A stretch of 64,000 nucleotides of DNA from DASPKM01 sp035628135 (lineage in GTDB: Bacteria; Bacteroidota; Bacteroidia; Chitinophagales; Chitinophagaceae), in the NCBI GenBank assembly GCA_035628135.1, contig DASPKM010000002.1, positions 124,001 to 188,000 on the forward strand. Direction: 5' to 3'. The notes under the pieces are model-generated. The model did not search any database, had not been told where the DNA came from, and saw only the letters and a list, made by a program, of their open reading frames with translations. Shown here piece by piece: positions 1 through 9,953 of this stretch (position 1 is the first letter of the stretch; each line of letters begins with the position of its first letter). A program made the position numbers and the translations under genes.

Positions 1-3000
1 CAATCAAACATCATTACCGATGCCAATGCCTTGCCCATTCCACTGCTCGCAAAATTGTCGGCCCTGCAAAAGCAATTAAAGCTGAAAGCGCCAGAGCTCA
101 TTGCGCTGTTTACAAATATCCCGGTAGACAAAGCGCCTTCTTTGTTCGATGCGCTGTTTAACCAACCTGCATTTGCAAAGCAAGGCGTATGGACGCCTGG
201 TACTCTGTCGATCAATTTTCAGCATCCTGCGTACAGGTCCGACCTGCCGGATCCTGCGGGCACCGCCATCCTGCACCGTTTGCTGGCCGGCCTCGGCATG
301 AACGATGATGACCTGTTTGTGCTGATCGAAAACCTGAAGGCGCCGCTTGCAAGCGCTGCAGATGGAACATTTACGCTGAACCTTTCATCGCTTTCACTGT
401 TATATAGGCATGCGCGCCTGTCCCGGTCATTGAAAATTTCCATCGCCCAGTTATTTACGCTCATGAAGTTGCAGTGGGGCATTGCAGGCGCTGTCATCGA
501 CAGCGTTGCGAAGGTGGAAACCATCGTAGAGTTGGTAAGCTGGTGGAAGGGCACCAAATTTTCCGTAGACGATCTTTCATTCATACTCGGCAATCCTCTT
601 CCCGCCACCTATACCTATCTCGATCCTGCGGATACCGCGGCCGACATTGCTGACCAGGTCATCACGGAGCAGCACCTGATATTTGCGGCTACGCTTTTCA
701 GTTATTTCCCCGGTGTTACGGAAACTCAATCGCGCGAAATTATCGCGGCAAATGCAGGCATCATTGAAAAAGCGAACATCCGTTCTTATCGTATATCCGG
801 TACCGTTACTGACCCTGCTACTGTGGCAATCACCATTCCTGCGGCTATTGCTTCCACGCTCACTCCCGCAGATCTCACGACCCTGACTGATCAGGTGCGG
901 TCTGTCATCAGCATTCACATGCAGCCGGGCGCGCCGGACATTCCAGATCATGCATTGGCGGGCGTGATCGATCTTACCCGTGCGCAATCCCAAAGCATAC
1001 TCGAAGGCAATCCTTCGATATTTGAGCCCGTGGCCGATGCAGACCTGTATTGGCTTCGCCCTTCATTCGACCCGCAGGGTGCCATTATTATTCCCGCCGG
1101 CATTCCTGTAAGCGCAGAAGAAGCACGCAAACACCTGCTGCAGTTTTATGTGGGAGAGATCATCCCCATACTCTTGTCTAAAAAGCTGAACATTTCTTCA
1201 GACAAAGTAAAGGCCCTGGCCTTGCTGGCGGGTTTCAATTTTGACGCCGCGGCATTGGGAAGCAACCTGGCCCTGACAGTACACGGCAGTGCGCCAGCCA
1301 CCACGCTCGTCCAAATTGTGGCCTCGGTGCAAAAGCTAAGCACATGGTTTAAGGATGCGGCCTTTACTTCGGCGGTGCTTGCCTTTATGCAGCAACAATC
1401 GGGTGGCCTTGCATCGGTGTTCCATATTGCCAATTACAATGCGCCCACGCTGGCCAATGTCAGGCAAACGTTGCAGTTCCTGCAACTGCTGAAAAAAGCA
1501 AAGGGAAAGAATGAAGAACTGTTTACCGCGCTTACTTCATTCGATTTTATTACCACGCACCAATTTGCCAACAGCAGCCTGGACGAGCTCTCCATTTTGC
1601 TGAAAGCGGAACAGGGAATTGTAACCGCGCTTAACCAGGTGCTGCCTTTCCCGGTAACCGATCCGGTGACCAACGGGGCTGCCAACCGTTCACTCGATGC
1701 GTTGCAAAAATTGTCAAGCTGTGCCGAGCTCGTGCAATTCCTCGGCATCGGCGGCGAGGCATTGCCAATGATGTTGTCGAACGATTACGATCAACTGAGC
1801 CACGCCGTACAGGCCATCGTAGCCGCCATCAGGACCAAGTATGAAAACGAAGAAGAATACCTGGAAAAGATCGCGCCTTTCGAAGACAAGATCAGGGAAA
1901 AGAAGCGCGATGCGCTTACCGACTACTTCATCCGCGTGTTGAACCCGGTAATGTTTAAACATCCCAACGACCTGTACCATTATTTTCTGATCGATACGGA
2001 ACTCGGCGGATGTGCGCGCACTTCAAGGGTAGTAGCCGGCATATCCAGCCTGCAATTGTATATACAACGATGCCTGATGAACCTGGAGCAAAGCCAGGAC
2101 AACGACATCCACGTGCAACCGACGGACATACCCGAAAACGAATGGGAATGGCGAAAGAATTATCGCGTATGGGAAGCGAACAGGAAGGTATTCCTTTGGC
2201 CCGAGAATTACATCGAGCCTGATCTCCGCGACGATAAAACACCCTTGTTCAAAGAATTGGAATCGGAGTTGCTGCAACAGGAGATCAATGCGCAAACCGT
2301 GCAGGACGCGTACTCCAAGTACATGAAGGGCTTTATTGAAGTAGCACACCTGAAGATCGCAGGCGCCTATCATGATAAATCCGGCAGCCGCGATGTACTG
2401 CACATCTTTGGCGTTAGTTCAAGCGATCCCGCGGAATATTATTACAGGACCATACAAAATGTTTACAAATCGCAATTGCCAGACAGCACCCAGGGCATTA
2501 TCTGGGGCAACTGGTTAAAGGTCAATGTGAACATACCGGTGCGCAAGGTTTCGCCGGTGGTATTTTTTGGTAAGCTGTATGTTTTTTGGACGGAGATATT
2601 TACCAAAGCGAAGAATGAAATGTTCGCGGGAAGCCAGTTGTTCACCGGGTATGAGCATAAAATGAGCGTGAAGTTCACTTCGCTTAACCTCGATGGAAGC
2701 TGGACAGTTCCGCAGGAGCTGGCATTGCAGCATTCTGTATTTTCAAGAGGACCCGGCATCATATGGGACCCGCTGATGAGTTCTTCTGAATGGTCCAATA
2801 TTCTCACCGGCTTTACCGAGCCCTGGTTGGAAACCTTTCCTTTTATGGATGATGGTTCCGGCACGCTCGAGCATGTTATTACAAATGCCATGATAAAAGG
2901 GATACGCAATGCGGCAAAAGAAGAAGGTGTAGTGACCAGCACTTCGTACCCCGTGAAAGTAGAAATTGGAACAGCCTCATTTCATGTGCTTATTGACTTT

Positions 3001-6000
3001 ACCGATCCATATATCAGGAACATCCTGCGACCAAAATACGAAGTCAGCTCTAACGCACTGAAATACCTGCACCCGGAGCCGCGAGACAATTACTCCCTCA
3101 AAGGTCCGTACTGGGAACGAGTATTTCCATCTCCGCGCAGTACCCATTCGCTGGGTATGGTAGGCCGCTATCATGAAATGATAACACAAGTTGACCTATA
3201 TGAACGGAAAGCGCAGGAAGCCAGTTTCACTTATACTACATCGGTGCCGAGAACGCCGGCATATCGCAGGCTTACCTTTAACGGCTCGAATATCGAGTTC
3301 GGGTATTTCGTCGTGCATACTAACGGAAAGCAATATGCGGAAGCAGAGGTTGCTAAGAATGACAAGGATTGGGTATTGGAAAGGACGAAACTGCTGAGTT
3401 TCCCATCGTCGGTCCCTTTTATAAATCTCGAGATCGTCAACGGCACGCTGTCAGATGGTTTGTTGAATGTAGGCGGCGACCTGTTGTACCTGCATTCCTT
3501 CCGCACGAGTGGTTGGTTGCCCTATAAAATAAAACGGCTGGGCACGACACTCAGCAACGACATGGGCCGCAAGTTGTTTGAGTCAGGCTTCGAGGGCTTG
3601 CTGGATATCTACTACCAGGAGCTTCATCTCCACGAAGACAACCTGCCCATTTCGGCCGTTGGTACCCAATTATGGAAGGACGTTTCAAAAAATGTGGGCA
3701 AGCTTGATACTACCGGTTCCATGGGTGTTTATTTCCGCGAAATACTGTTCCACATTCCATATCTCATCGCCAATCACCTTAACAGCCAGGGCAAGTATGC
3801 AGATGCGCAACGCTGGTATCATTTCATATTCAATCCTGCTTCCGACAAGTACCCGATCGACTATTACCTCACCAATGATCCCGCGGAAAAGAAAAAACTG
3901 GAAAAGGACAGGGTATGGCAATACGCTGAGTTCCGCAAACACACTTTGCAAACCCTGTTCCAACAGTTGAATGACGAAGACGCCGTGCATACGTACGAAA
4001 ATGATCCCTTTAATCCGCACGCTATTGCAAGATTGCGGCTTGGGGGATATATGAAAAACATCGTGATGAAATACATCGATAACCTGCTGGACTGGGGCGA
4101 CCACCTGTTTGCGCAGGACACGATGGAGTCCATTAATGAAGCAACACTGTTGTACGTAATGGCCGCCGAGCTGTTGGGCAGGCGTCCGGCGGAACTGGGC
4201 GATTGCGATGATGGAGGCGAAGGACAGACCTTTAACCAGGTTTATTTCGACATGAATTATGTTATGCCGGAAAATGATTACCTGTCTGCTATAGAAAGCA
4301 TTGGGATTGGTCCCAAGTTTACCGGCACGATCGCCAGGAACCCAGCTTACATGGTTAGCGATATTGCCGCCGTCAGTCAAAATGCATCCAAACATGTTAC
4401 CACGGGTGGTGTTTTCGAAAACCGTTATTACGGGTCGGCGCCACTCGTAAGTATGGAAATGCGCGCAATGGACGATGCCAAAGCAATTGCCGGCGTTACA
4501 AGAGGCAATGATACTGCGGCTGCATTTTCCGGCGCAGCGAATACGATCAGCACAACAAGCGCCAACACGGCTGCATTGGCTAAAAGCAATGCACATGCGC
4601 AGGTTGCTGCCAACGCTTTCTATAAAGGCCCGTCATGGAAGCAACACAATCCCATGAAATACTTCCCCCTGCCTTCGTTCGGCACCACGTTGCTGAAACA
4701 ATCGCGGGTATTCTGCATTCCGCAAAATAAAGACCTGTTGGCGTATTGGGACCGTGTGGACGACCGTTTGTACAAGATCCGCCATTGCATGAACATCAGT
4801 GGCATGAAGCGGCAGCTTGCATTGTTTGCGCCGGAAATCGACCCGCGCCTGCTGGTACGTGCGAAAGCGGAAGGACTTTCACTGGAAGACATCCTGAACA
4901 ATCTCAATGGCAATCTTCCGCCGTACCGCTTCGGTTACCTGATAGTGAAAGCAAAGGAATACACCAGTTTGTTGCAGTCGTTCGGCGCCTCCCTGCTGTC
5001 TGCTTTGGAAAAGAAAGACGCAGAAGAATTGAACCGCATGCGCATGGTGCACCAGGAAAATATCATGAAGCTGTCTACCAAAATGCGCGACCAGGAAATT
5101 GAAGCGGCAGAGCTGGGCATTGAAGCGCTGCAAAAAAGAAAAGATACCATCATGCTGCGCCGCGATCACCATAAAGAATTGATCGATGCAGGTTTGAGCA
5201 GTTGGGAACTGGCACAGCAAATTACCAAGCATGCAGGTAACTTCCTGCTTCCAGCGGGTATCCTCATGTGCGTGCTGTCCGGCGCTTTGGAAATGATACC
5301 CAAGATAGTGGGCATGGCTAATTCAACCGGCGGTGAAGAATCCGCGGAATCTACAGAAGATATTGGAGGAGCTTTGCGGTTCCAGGCAGATCATCTGCTG
5401 AAAATGTCTGACTCCATGGCGCTCGAAGCCAATTTTGAAAGACGCAAGCAAGGCTGGGAATTCCAATTGGCACAGGCCGAAAGCGAGCTCGCAGAAATGG
5501 ACAAACAGATAAGAGCGGCCGAAATAAGATTGGAAATATCTAAACAAGCAAGGGAACTGCACATCATCGGCATTGAACAATTAGAAGAAACATTTGAGTT
5601 TTACGAGAACAAGTTCACCAATCTTGGATTGTACACCTGGCTAAGCACGCAGTTGCAGCGTATGTATCGCGCAGCGTACCAGGACGCGCTGGCCATGGCG
5701 CGGCTGGCAGAAAGAGCCTACCGCTTTGAAAAGAACGACGACACCACGCCATTGCTCGACGGCAATTATTGGGATTCTTCCAAATCGGGCTTAATGGCCG
5801 GCGAACGCTTGCAAAGTGATCTGAGGACCATGGAACGCAAATACATGGAAACACATTACCGCACCATGGAAGTAGACCAGGCATTCTCACTCATGCAAAT
5901 AAATCCATCGGCCTTGTTGCAGTTGAAAACTACCGGTGAAACTTCGTTCACTATTCCCGAGTTGTATTTCGATTTGTTCTATCCGGGACAATACAGGAGG

Positions 6001-6906
6001 AGAATTAAATCTGCCAGGCTTACCGTTCCATCTGTTACCGGGCCATTTACCAATGTGAGCGCAACATTGACCCTGACGGAAAGCTTTATCAGGAAAGACC
6101 CTGTTATTGGTGACGATGGATTGCTATCAGTGCCTCCAATGCGTTCGGTGACCATTGCAACCAGCACTGCCCAAAACGATTCCGGTATATTCCGCCTCGA
6201 CTTCCGCGACGAACGCTACATGCCGTTCGAAGGGGCTGGCGCAGTCAACAGCACCTGGGGATTATCATTACCAAAATCCTTCCGCCCGTTCGACTACAAC
6301 ACCATCAACGACATTATCCTGCACATCAGTTATACCGCAGAATATGATGGCGCATTCCGCGAACAGGTAGAAGGCGTTAATGGAAGCATCATTGGGGAGA
6401 TACAAACTTACCTCACGCATAATTCCATTCCGCGGTTGTTCAGCATGCGGCAGGAATTTTCCACCAGCTTCCACCGCTTGTTCCACCAGGCTGCCGGCAC
6501 GGCAGTTCCGCTGGAGTTCAGTGAGAAGCACTTCCCACTGTTCCTGCAGGGGAGAGAGCTCAGCATCACCGGTGCTAAGCTGGTGTTGGTGATCGACCAG
6601 GAAAAATTGAAAGATCAAATGGGCAACCTGCCACCGATGGACATGGATATTACCATAACAGGCAATGGCGGCGGCAATGCTACCATCAATTCATACCTGA
6701 TGGACCCGGCGCTGCAATTGCCCGTGGCGAATATTCCAACATCGGTATTCGCTACATTCAATCCTGCAACCGATCCGTTGAACATGACGGTAACGGTAAA
6801 CGACGCGGGCGTGTTTGCGCCGGCAGACCTCTCGCCAGGATTGCCTGTTGTGGATAACCATAAGCTGAAGGACATAATAGTATTGCTGGAATATCGTTTG
6901 GCTTAG
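1..6906 (+). CDS. TcA-like insecticidal toxin subunit, 5'-truncated by window edge
   Basis: The frame is open from base 1, so the true start lies upstream; at least 2,301 codons are present. The product resembles the A subunit of Tc (toxin complex) toxins, which form a pentameric bell that binds cells and injects a TcB-TcC cocoon-borne enzyme. Visible landmarks: a helical ABC-toxin N-like stretch near residues 745-800 (ELESELLQQEI), a neuraminidase-like beta region near 800-1200 (VFFGKLYVFW), the QRWYHFIFNP signature near residue 1275, a long alpha-helical or coiled-coil shaft near 1675-1965, and a C-terminal TcB-binding-like domain starting around residue 1985 with the typical ELYFDLFYPGQYRRRIKSAR pattern. 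No TcB or TcC gene follows; the next gene is an unrelated membrane protein. Family assignment is firm; that it is an active toxin is inferred. Confidence 0.88.
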   Translation, partial: QSNIITDANALPIPLLAKLSALQKQLKLKAPELIALFTNIPVDKAPSLFDALFNQPAFAKQGVWTPGTLSINFQHPAYRSDLPDPAGTAILHRLLAGLGMNDDDLFVLIENLKAPLASAADGTFTLNLSSLSLLYRHARLSRSLKISIAQLFTLMKLQWGIAGAVIDSVAKVETIVELVSWWKGTKFSVDDLSFILGNPLPATYTYLDPADTAADIADQVITEQHLIFAATLFSYFPGVTETQSREIIAANAGIIEKANIRSYRISGTVTDPATVAITIPAAIASTLTPADLTTLTDQVRSVISIHMQPGAPDIPDHALAGVIDLTRAQSQSILEGNPSIFEPVADADLYWLRPSFDPQGAIIIPAGIPVSAEEARKHLLQFYVGEIIPILLSKKLNISSDKVKALALLAGFNFDAAALGSNLALTVHGSAPATTLVQIVASVQKLSTWFKDAAFTSAVLAFMQQQSGGLASVFHIANYNAPTLANVRQTLQFLQLLKKAKGKNEELFTALTSFDFITTHQFANSSLDELSILLKAEQGIVTALNQVLPFPVTDPVTNGAANRSLDALQKLSSCAELVQFLGIGGEALPMMLSNDYDQLSHAVQAIVAAIRTKYENEEEYLEKIAPFEDKIREKKRDALTDYFIRVLNPVMFKHPNDLYHYFLIDTELGGCARTSRVVAGISSLQLYIQRCLMNLEQSQDNDIHVQPTDIPENEWEWRKNYRVWEANRKVFLWPENYIEPDLRDDKTPLFKELESELLQQEINAQTVQDAYSKYMKGFIEVAHLKIAGAYHDKSGSRDVLHIFGVSSSDPAEYYYRTIQNVYKSQLPDSTQGIIWGNWLKVNVNIPVRKVSPVVFFGKLYVFWTEIFTKAKNEMFAGSQLFTGYEHKMSVKFTSLNLDGSWTVPQELALQHSVFSRGPGIIWDPLMSSSEWSNILTGFTEPWLETFPFMDDGSGTLEHVITNAMIKGIRNAAKEEGVVTSTSYPVKVEIGTASFHVLIDFTDPYIRNILRPKYEVSSNALKYLHPEPRDNYSLKGPYWERVFPSPRSTHSLGMVGRYHEMITQVDLYERKAQEASFTYTTSVPRTPAYRRLTFNGSNIEFGYFVVHTNGKQYAEAEVAKNDKDWVLERTKLLSFPSSVPFINLEIVNGTLSDGLLNVGGDLLYLHSFRTSGWLPYKIKRLGTTLSNDMGRKLFESGFEGLLDIYYQELHLHEDNLPISAVGTQLWKDVSKNVGKLDTTGSMGVYFREILFHIPYLIANHLNSQGKYADAQRWYHFIFNPASDKYPIDYYLTNDPAEKKKLEKDRVWQYAEFRKHTLQTLFQQLNDEDAVHTYENDPFNPHAIARLRLGGYMKNIVMKYIDNLLDWGDHLFAQDTMESINEATLLYVMAAELLGRRPAELGDCDDGGEGQTFNQVYFDMNYVMPENDYLSAIESIGIGPKFTGTIARNPAYMVSDIAAVSQNASKHVTTGGVFENRYYGSAPLVSMEMRAMDDAKAIAGVTRGNDTAAAFSGAANTISTTSANTAALAKSNAHAQVAANAFYKGPSWKQHNPMKYFPLPSFGTTLLKQSRVFCIPQNKDLLAYWDRVDDRLYKIRHCMNISGMKRQLALFAPEIDPRLLVRAKAEGLSLEDILNNLNGNLPPYRFGYLIVKAKEYTSLLQSFGASLLSALEKKDAEELNRMRMVHQENIMKLSTKMRDQEIEAAELGIEALQKRKDTIMLRRDHHKELIDAGLSSWELAQQITKHAGNFLLPAGILMCVLSGALEMIPKIVGMANSTGGEESAESTEDIGGALRFQADHLLKMSDSMALEANFERRKQGWEFQLAQAESELAEMDKQIRAAEIRLEISKQARELHIIGIEQLEETFEFYENKFTNLGLYTWLSTQLQRMYRAAYQDALAMARLAERAYRFEKNDDTTPLLDGNYWDSSKSGLMAGERLQSDLRTMERKYMETHYRTMEVDQAFSLMQINPSALLQLKTTGETSFTIPELYFDLFYPGQYRRRIKSARLTVPSVTGPFTNVSATLTLTESFIRKDPVIGDDGLLSVPPMRSVTIATSTAQNDSGIFRLDFRDERYMPFEGAGAVNSTWGLSLPKSFRPFDYNTINDIILHISYTAEYDGAFREQVEGVNGSIIGEIQTYLTHNSIPRLFSMRQEFSTSFHRLFHQAAGTAVPLEFSEKHFPLFLQGRELSITGAKLVLVIDQEKLKDQMGNLPPMDMDITITGNGGGNATINSYLMDPALQLPVANIPTSVFATFNPATDPLNMTVTVNDAGVFAPADLSPGLPVVDNHKLKDIIVLLEYRLA

Positions 6907-6964
6907 TATATTATAGGAATTATATTATATTTATTTCAACATTTATCCAACAAACTCCTGAACT

Positions 6965-7792
6965 ATGGACTTCTTTACCCGCCTCTCCAACGGCTGGAGG
7001 CTGTCGATGAACAGCTTCCGCGTTCTGAGAGAGAACAAACAGTTGATCTTATTTCCTATTTTATCCGGCGTTGCGCTGATACTCATCATGGCCTCGTTCA
7101 TGCTGCCCGTATTGGGAATGGCAGGCTGGGATGTAGACAACATCGCGGACCCTGACACCTTCACTACGTATCTATTGGTATTCCTGTATTATGTAGTGAA
7201 TTATTTCGTGGTGGTATTTTTCAACATGGCGCTTATACATTGCACCCGCTTGTATTTCCATGGCGAAGAAGTGACCATTGGCAAAGGGATTGCGTTTGCC
7301 AAAAGCCGCATTGGTGTTATTTTGTCGTGGGCCATATTCGCGGCAACTGTAGGCACCATTTTAAAGGCGATACAGGAAAATGCAGGATGGCTCGGAAGGC
7401 TCATCACCGGCATCCTGGGTGTAGTGTGGGGCATTGCCACATTCTTTGTAGTGCCCATCATCGCTTATGAAAATGCAGGGCCCATCACCGCATTCAAGCG
7501 CTCTTCGCAATTGATGCGCCAGAAATGGGGCGAGAGCCTGGGAGCTACTTTCAGCTTTGGGTTGATACAATTGCTTGCGATGCTGCTGGTAGCCGTACCA
7601 CTGCTGTTCATCGGCGGCATGATCCACATAATGGTGGGTATTATATTGGCGATATTGGGCGCATTTGTGGTGCTGGCGGTTATGAGCGCTGCTGAAACCA
7701 TTTTCGTCAGTGCTGTATACCACAACATCAACAACGATCCTGTTAAGCACTTCAATGAGCAAATGCTCAACAATCTCTTCGAGAAGAAATAA
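6965..7792 (+). CDS. DUF6159-like polytopic membrane protein
   Basis: The 275-aa protein begins with an amphipathic N-terminal segment (FFTRLSNGWRLSMNSFRVLR) typical of DUF6159 proteins. It has about five hydrophobic segments: residues ~27-50, ~62-85, ~110-125, ~140-165 and a long C-terminal hydrophobic block at ~195-250. No catalytic motif is visible and the function of the family is unknown. It starts 58 bp after the toxin gene on the same strand, so co-transcription is possible but not shown. It ends at a strong hairpin (7819-7860) shared with the convergent YceI gene. Confidence 0.7.
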   Translation: MDFFTRLSNGWRLSMNSFRVLRENKQLILFPILSGVALILIMASFMLPVLGMAGWDVDNIADPDTFTTYLLVFLYYVVNYFVVVFFNMALIHCTRLYFHGEEVTIGKGIAFAKSRIGVILSWAIFAATVGTILKAIQENAGWLGRLITGILGVVWGIATFFVVPIIAYENAGPITAFKRSSQLMRQKWGESLGATFSFGLIQLLAMLLVAVPLLFIGGMIHIMVGIILAILGAFVVLAVMSAAETIFVSAVYHNINNDPVKHFNEQMLNNLFEKK

Positions 7793-7818
7793 CTGTACCG
7801 GTAATAATGAGTAATGAT

Positions 7819-7860
7819 TTACGGGTTATGAGTTACGAATGCGTAATTCATAACCCGTAA
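7819..7860. terminator. Bidirectional hairpin between convergent genes
   Basis: Two 19-nt arms (7819-7837 and 7842-7860) pair completely with one G-T pair around the loop AATG. CTTTTT follows on the plus strand. It sits between the 3' ends of the DUF6159 gene and the YceI gene, which fits a shared terminator. Preceding bases (taatgagtaatga) resemble the imperfect intergenic repeats seen at 63729-63851. Confidence 0.7.
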
Positions 7861-7887
7861 CTTTTTAACCCTGCCATTGAAAATTAG

Positions 7888-8436
7888 TTACACCGGCACG
7901 GCCACTTGTTCTTTTACCAGCTCCACGTTCGCAAAGATCTTTACTTCATTGCTAAGTAGCAGTCCGCCTGTTTCGGTTACTGCACCGAAGCTGACGCCGT
8001 AGTCCTGCCGGTCAATTTTTCCGGTAACAGAAAATCCTGCGCGGGTGTTGCCCCATGGATCTTGTGTAATGCCGCCATATTCCACGTTCAACACAACATC
8101 CTTGCTGGTGCCGCGCATGGTGAGCGTTCCATACAACTTGTAATTCTCATCGTCGATCTTTTCCAGTCTGCTGCTTTGGAAACTCAGTTGCGGGTGGTTT
8201 TCCGCGTCGAAAAAATCGCCGTTCTTCAGGTGCGCGTCGCGCTGCTCGTTGTTGGTGGAAATGGAATCAATGTCTGCTGTAAAATGTATGCGGGCGCTGG
8301 TAAAGTCGTCGCGTTCTGTTTTTACAGTAGCGCTGAAGTTGGTGAAGTTGCCTGTAACGTTTGAAATCATCAGGTGTTTAACCTTGAACTGGACTTCGGA
8401 ATGCGAAAGGTCCAGCTTCCATGTGTTAGTACTCAT
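7888..8436 (-). CDS. YceI family protein
   Basis: The 182-aa protein matches the YceI family (lipocalin-like beta barrel that binds isoprenoid or other lipids): the N-terminal WKLDLSHSEVQFKVKHLMIS is the family's opening signature, followed by the conserved GNFTNF, DIDSISTNNEQRDAHLK and FQSSRLE patterns. There is no signal peptide, so this copy looks cytoplasmic, unlike periplasmic E. coli YceI. The gene lies 85 bp downstream of a TetR regulator on the same strand, and a palindrome at 8489-8501 matching the one before the regulator lies 53 bp upstream of its ATG. This strongly suggests repression by that regulator. Confidence 0.9.
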   Translation of the reverse strand: MSTNTWKLDLSHSEVQFKVKHLMISNVTGNFTNFSATVKTERDDFTSARIHFTADIDSISTNNEQRDAHLKNGDFFDAENHPQLSFQSSRLEKIDDENYKLYGTLTMRGTSKDVVLNVEYGGITQDPWGNTRAGFSVTGKIDRQDYGVSFGAVTETGGLLLSNEVKIFANVELVKEQVAVPV

Positions 8437-8488
8437 CTGTTTGCTGTTTTATTTGAATAATCAAGTTTATATATCATTATTATTTTAT

Positions 8489-8501
8489 CTAACGGTGTTA
8501 A
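8489..8501. promoter_or_regulatory. Candidate TetR-family operator upstream of yceI
   Basis: CTAACGGTGTTAA is a near-palindrome with the same half-sites (CTAAC / GTTA) and spacing as the site at 9137-9149. It lies 53-65 bp upstream of the YceI start codon. The shared 15-mer pattern TCTAAC(A/G)GTGTTA(A/G)C is what supports the call. Confidence 0.6.
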
Positions 8502-8521
8502 CCATCCAGGCAAAAAAAGAT

Positions 8522-9124
8522 TTATCCTTTAATGCCCGAGATAAAGCCAGTCATAAAATCTTTCAATACCATGGCATTCAGCTCGTCCCGCTCATTTTCG
8601 TTTCCCATCTTATTAATGGAAATGAGCCCGTGCAGGGTAGACCATAGAGTGTGGAGCTTCAGGTAAGGGTCGGCTGATGTGTTCTTGCCGCTGGCGATCA
8701 GTTTTCGTATAGGTTCCAACATCAACTCGGTAAAAGCTGCCAGCTCAGGCATTTGCTTAACGGTATCGCAACCGGGCATGCCCAGGCCATACATCAATTG
8801 ATAATATTCCTTATGTGTAAAAGCGAATTTCCAATAGGCGTAACCAAGGGCTTCTATTTGCTGCTCGGGATTTGCAAACCGGTCCCTGGCCTTCTTTAAT
8901 TCTTCACTAAGCAATTGAAAGCCGCGCCTGGTAAATTCATGGAGAATGGCCTCCTTGTTGGCGAAATGGTCGTAGATAACGGGAGCGCTGTACTCGATGG
9001 CATCGGCAATTTTGCGGATTGACAAAGCCTGCCAGCCTTCATTTTGCACCACCTCCCAGGCAGCGCTTAAGATGGAAGCACGCACTTCGTCCTTTTGTCT
9101 TTGTTTGCGTTCAGCTATTCCCAT
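8522..9124 (-). CDS. TetR/AcrR family transcriptional regulator
   Basis: The 200-aa protein has a TetR N-terminal DNA-binding domain: residues ~14-60 contain RASILSAAWEVVQNEGWQAL, then the HTH IRKIADAIEYSAPVIYDHF with the usual YxHFxNKE ending. The C-terminal part (residues ~75-190) looks like the WHG/TetR_C_33 ligand-binding type (AYWKFAFTHKEYYQLMYG). It probably represses itself and the downstream yceI through the two palindromes at 9137-9149 and 8489-8501. The ligand is unknown; YceI partners suggest a small hydrophobic compound, but that is a guess. Confidence 0.92.
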   Translation of the reverse strand: MGIAERKQRQKDEVRASILSAAWEVVQNEGWQALSIRKIADAIEYSAPVIYDHFANKEAILHEFTRRGFQLLSEELKKARDRFANPEQQIEALGYAYWKFAFTHKEYYQLMYGLGMPGCDTVKQMPELAAFTELMLEPIRKLIASGKNTSADPYLKLHTLWSTLHGLISINKMGNENERDELNAMVLKDFMTGFISGIKG

Positions 9125-9136
9125 TTGTTATAAAAT

Positions 9137-9149
9137 CTAACAGTGTTAG
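9137..9149. promoter_or_regulatory. Candidate TetR-family autoregulatory operator
   Basis: CTAACAGTGTTAG is a perfect palindrome (6-bp arms, single central base) 13 bp upstream of the tetR ATG. A near copy lies before yceI at 8489-8501, which is the pattern expected of a local repressor controlling itself and its neighbour. From 9150 to about 9437 (some 290 bp) I see no gene or convincing structure. Confidence 0.68.
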
Positions 9150-9437
9150 CAAATGTACGGCGGATTAGGCATGGTTTCCAAATTTAATCGCGGGTTTTAA
9201 CCTTTTGCCCGGAAATTATTTGATTAACGATATAAACTATGGGTGTTGGTAGGGAGTGAAGCTATACAACAACAAATCCCCTTAGATTCAGAACGAATAC
9301 AATTATTCGGATAGGATGAGGTGAGATCGCCATAGAAAATGACCCGGTGAGGTGGAACAATACCTGCATAAATGAGCGAATGTAAATCTCATGATGCCAG
9401 CCTCTTCTTCCTTCTTTTCTTTTTTTTCTCTCGTATC

Positions 9438-9953
9438 CTACTCAAACAACCCCGGAGCATTGGTGCCCCCCTTTATTTCGCTCATTACGGTCGCCTGGTC
9501 CTTAATTCCGCCCAGGTCATCAATATGCCTCATCTCGATACCATCTTTAAAAAGCACTTGCCCGATCAACCTGCTTCGGTGGCATTCGGCGGGCTTGCGC
9601 TCACTGCACATGAGTGCAATGTCAAGGTCTTTCTCCAATGCAGTCTTTACACGTACAATCCCGCTTTTGAAATACTCCTTATCCTTCAAAGTTTCATAAT
9701 CGATCTTTCCGTGCACATCATAGCAGGAAGGATCGTCCGGGCGGCCGCCTAAAGTATCACCCATGAATACATAAGTGATCTCATTTTGCTGTAAGAAAGA
9801 CTGCAACTGTTGTTTATTGTATTGAGGGTTGAAGCGCGAGTAGGGGCAGGAACGCACATCCAACAAGTATCTCACGCCGTATTGTTTCAGCAGGGCCACC
9901 AAGTCTTCTGCCTTGCGCGTGCCATGACCAATGGTGTAAACAGGTTTATTCAT
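9438..9953 (-). CDS. DUF488 family protein
   Basis: The 171-aa protein carries the DUF488 hallmarks: YTIGHGTRKAEDLVALLKQ at the N-terminus, LLDVRSCPYSRFNPQYN, and the C-terminal ALMCSERKPAECHRSRLI motif (CxExxPxxCHR). The biochemical role of the family is not established; nucleic-acid or thiol chemistry has been suggested because of the conserved Cys and His. The ATG at 9953 is chosen over a GTG at 9956 because it overlaps the upstream gene's stop as TGATG, an arrangement typical of translational coupling. Confidence 0.88.
   Translation of the reverse strand: MNKPVYTIGHGTRKAEDLVALLKQYGVRYLLDVRSCPYSRFNPQYNKQQLQSFLQQNEITYVFMGDTLGGRPDDPSCYDVHGKIDYETLKDKEYFKSGIVRVKTALEKDLDIALMCSERKPAECHRSRLIGQVLFKDGIEMRHIDDLGGIKDQATVMSEIKGGTNAPGLFE

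Noticed and set aside
3685..4596. 303-codon open frame on the minus strand inside the toxin gene
   Set aside because: It lies wholly antisense to a well-supported TcA frame, has no recognisable motif, and its residue makeup (Cys, Val and His rich) is typical of shadow frames.
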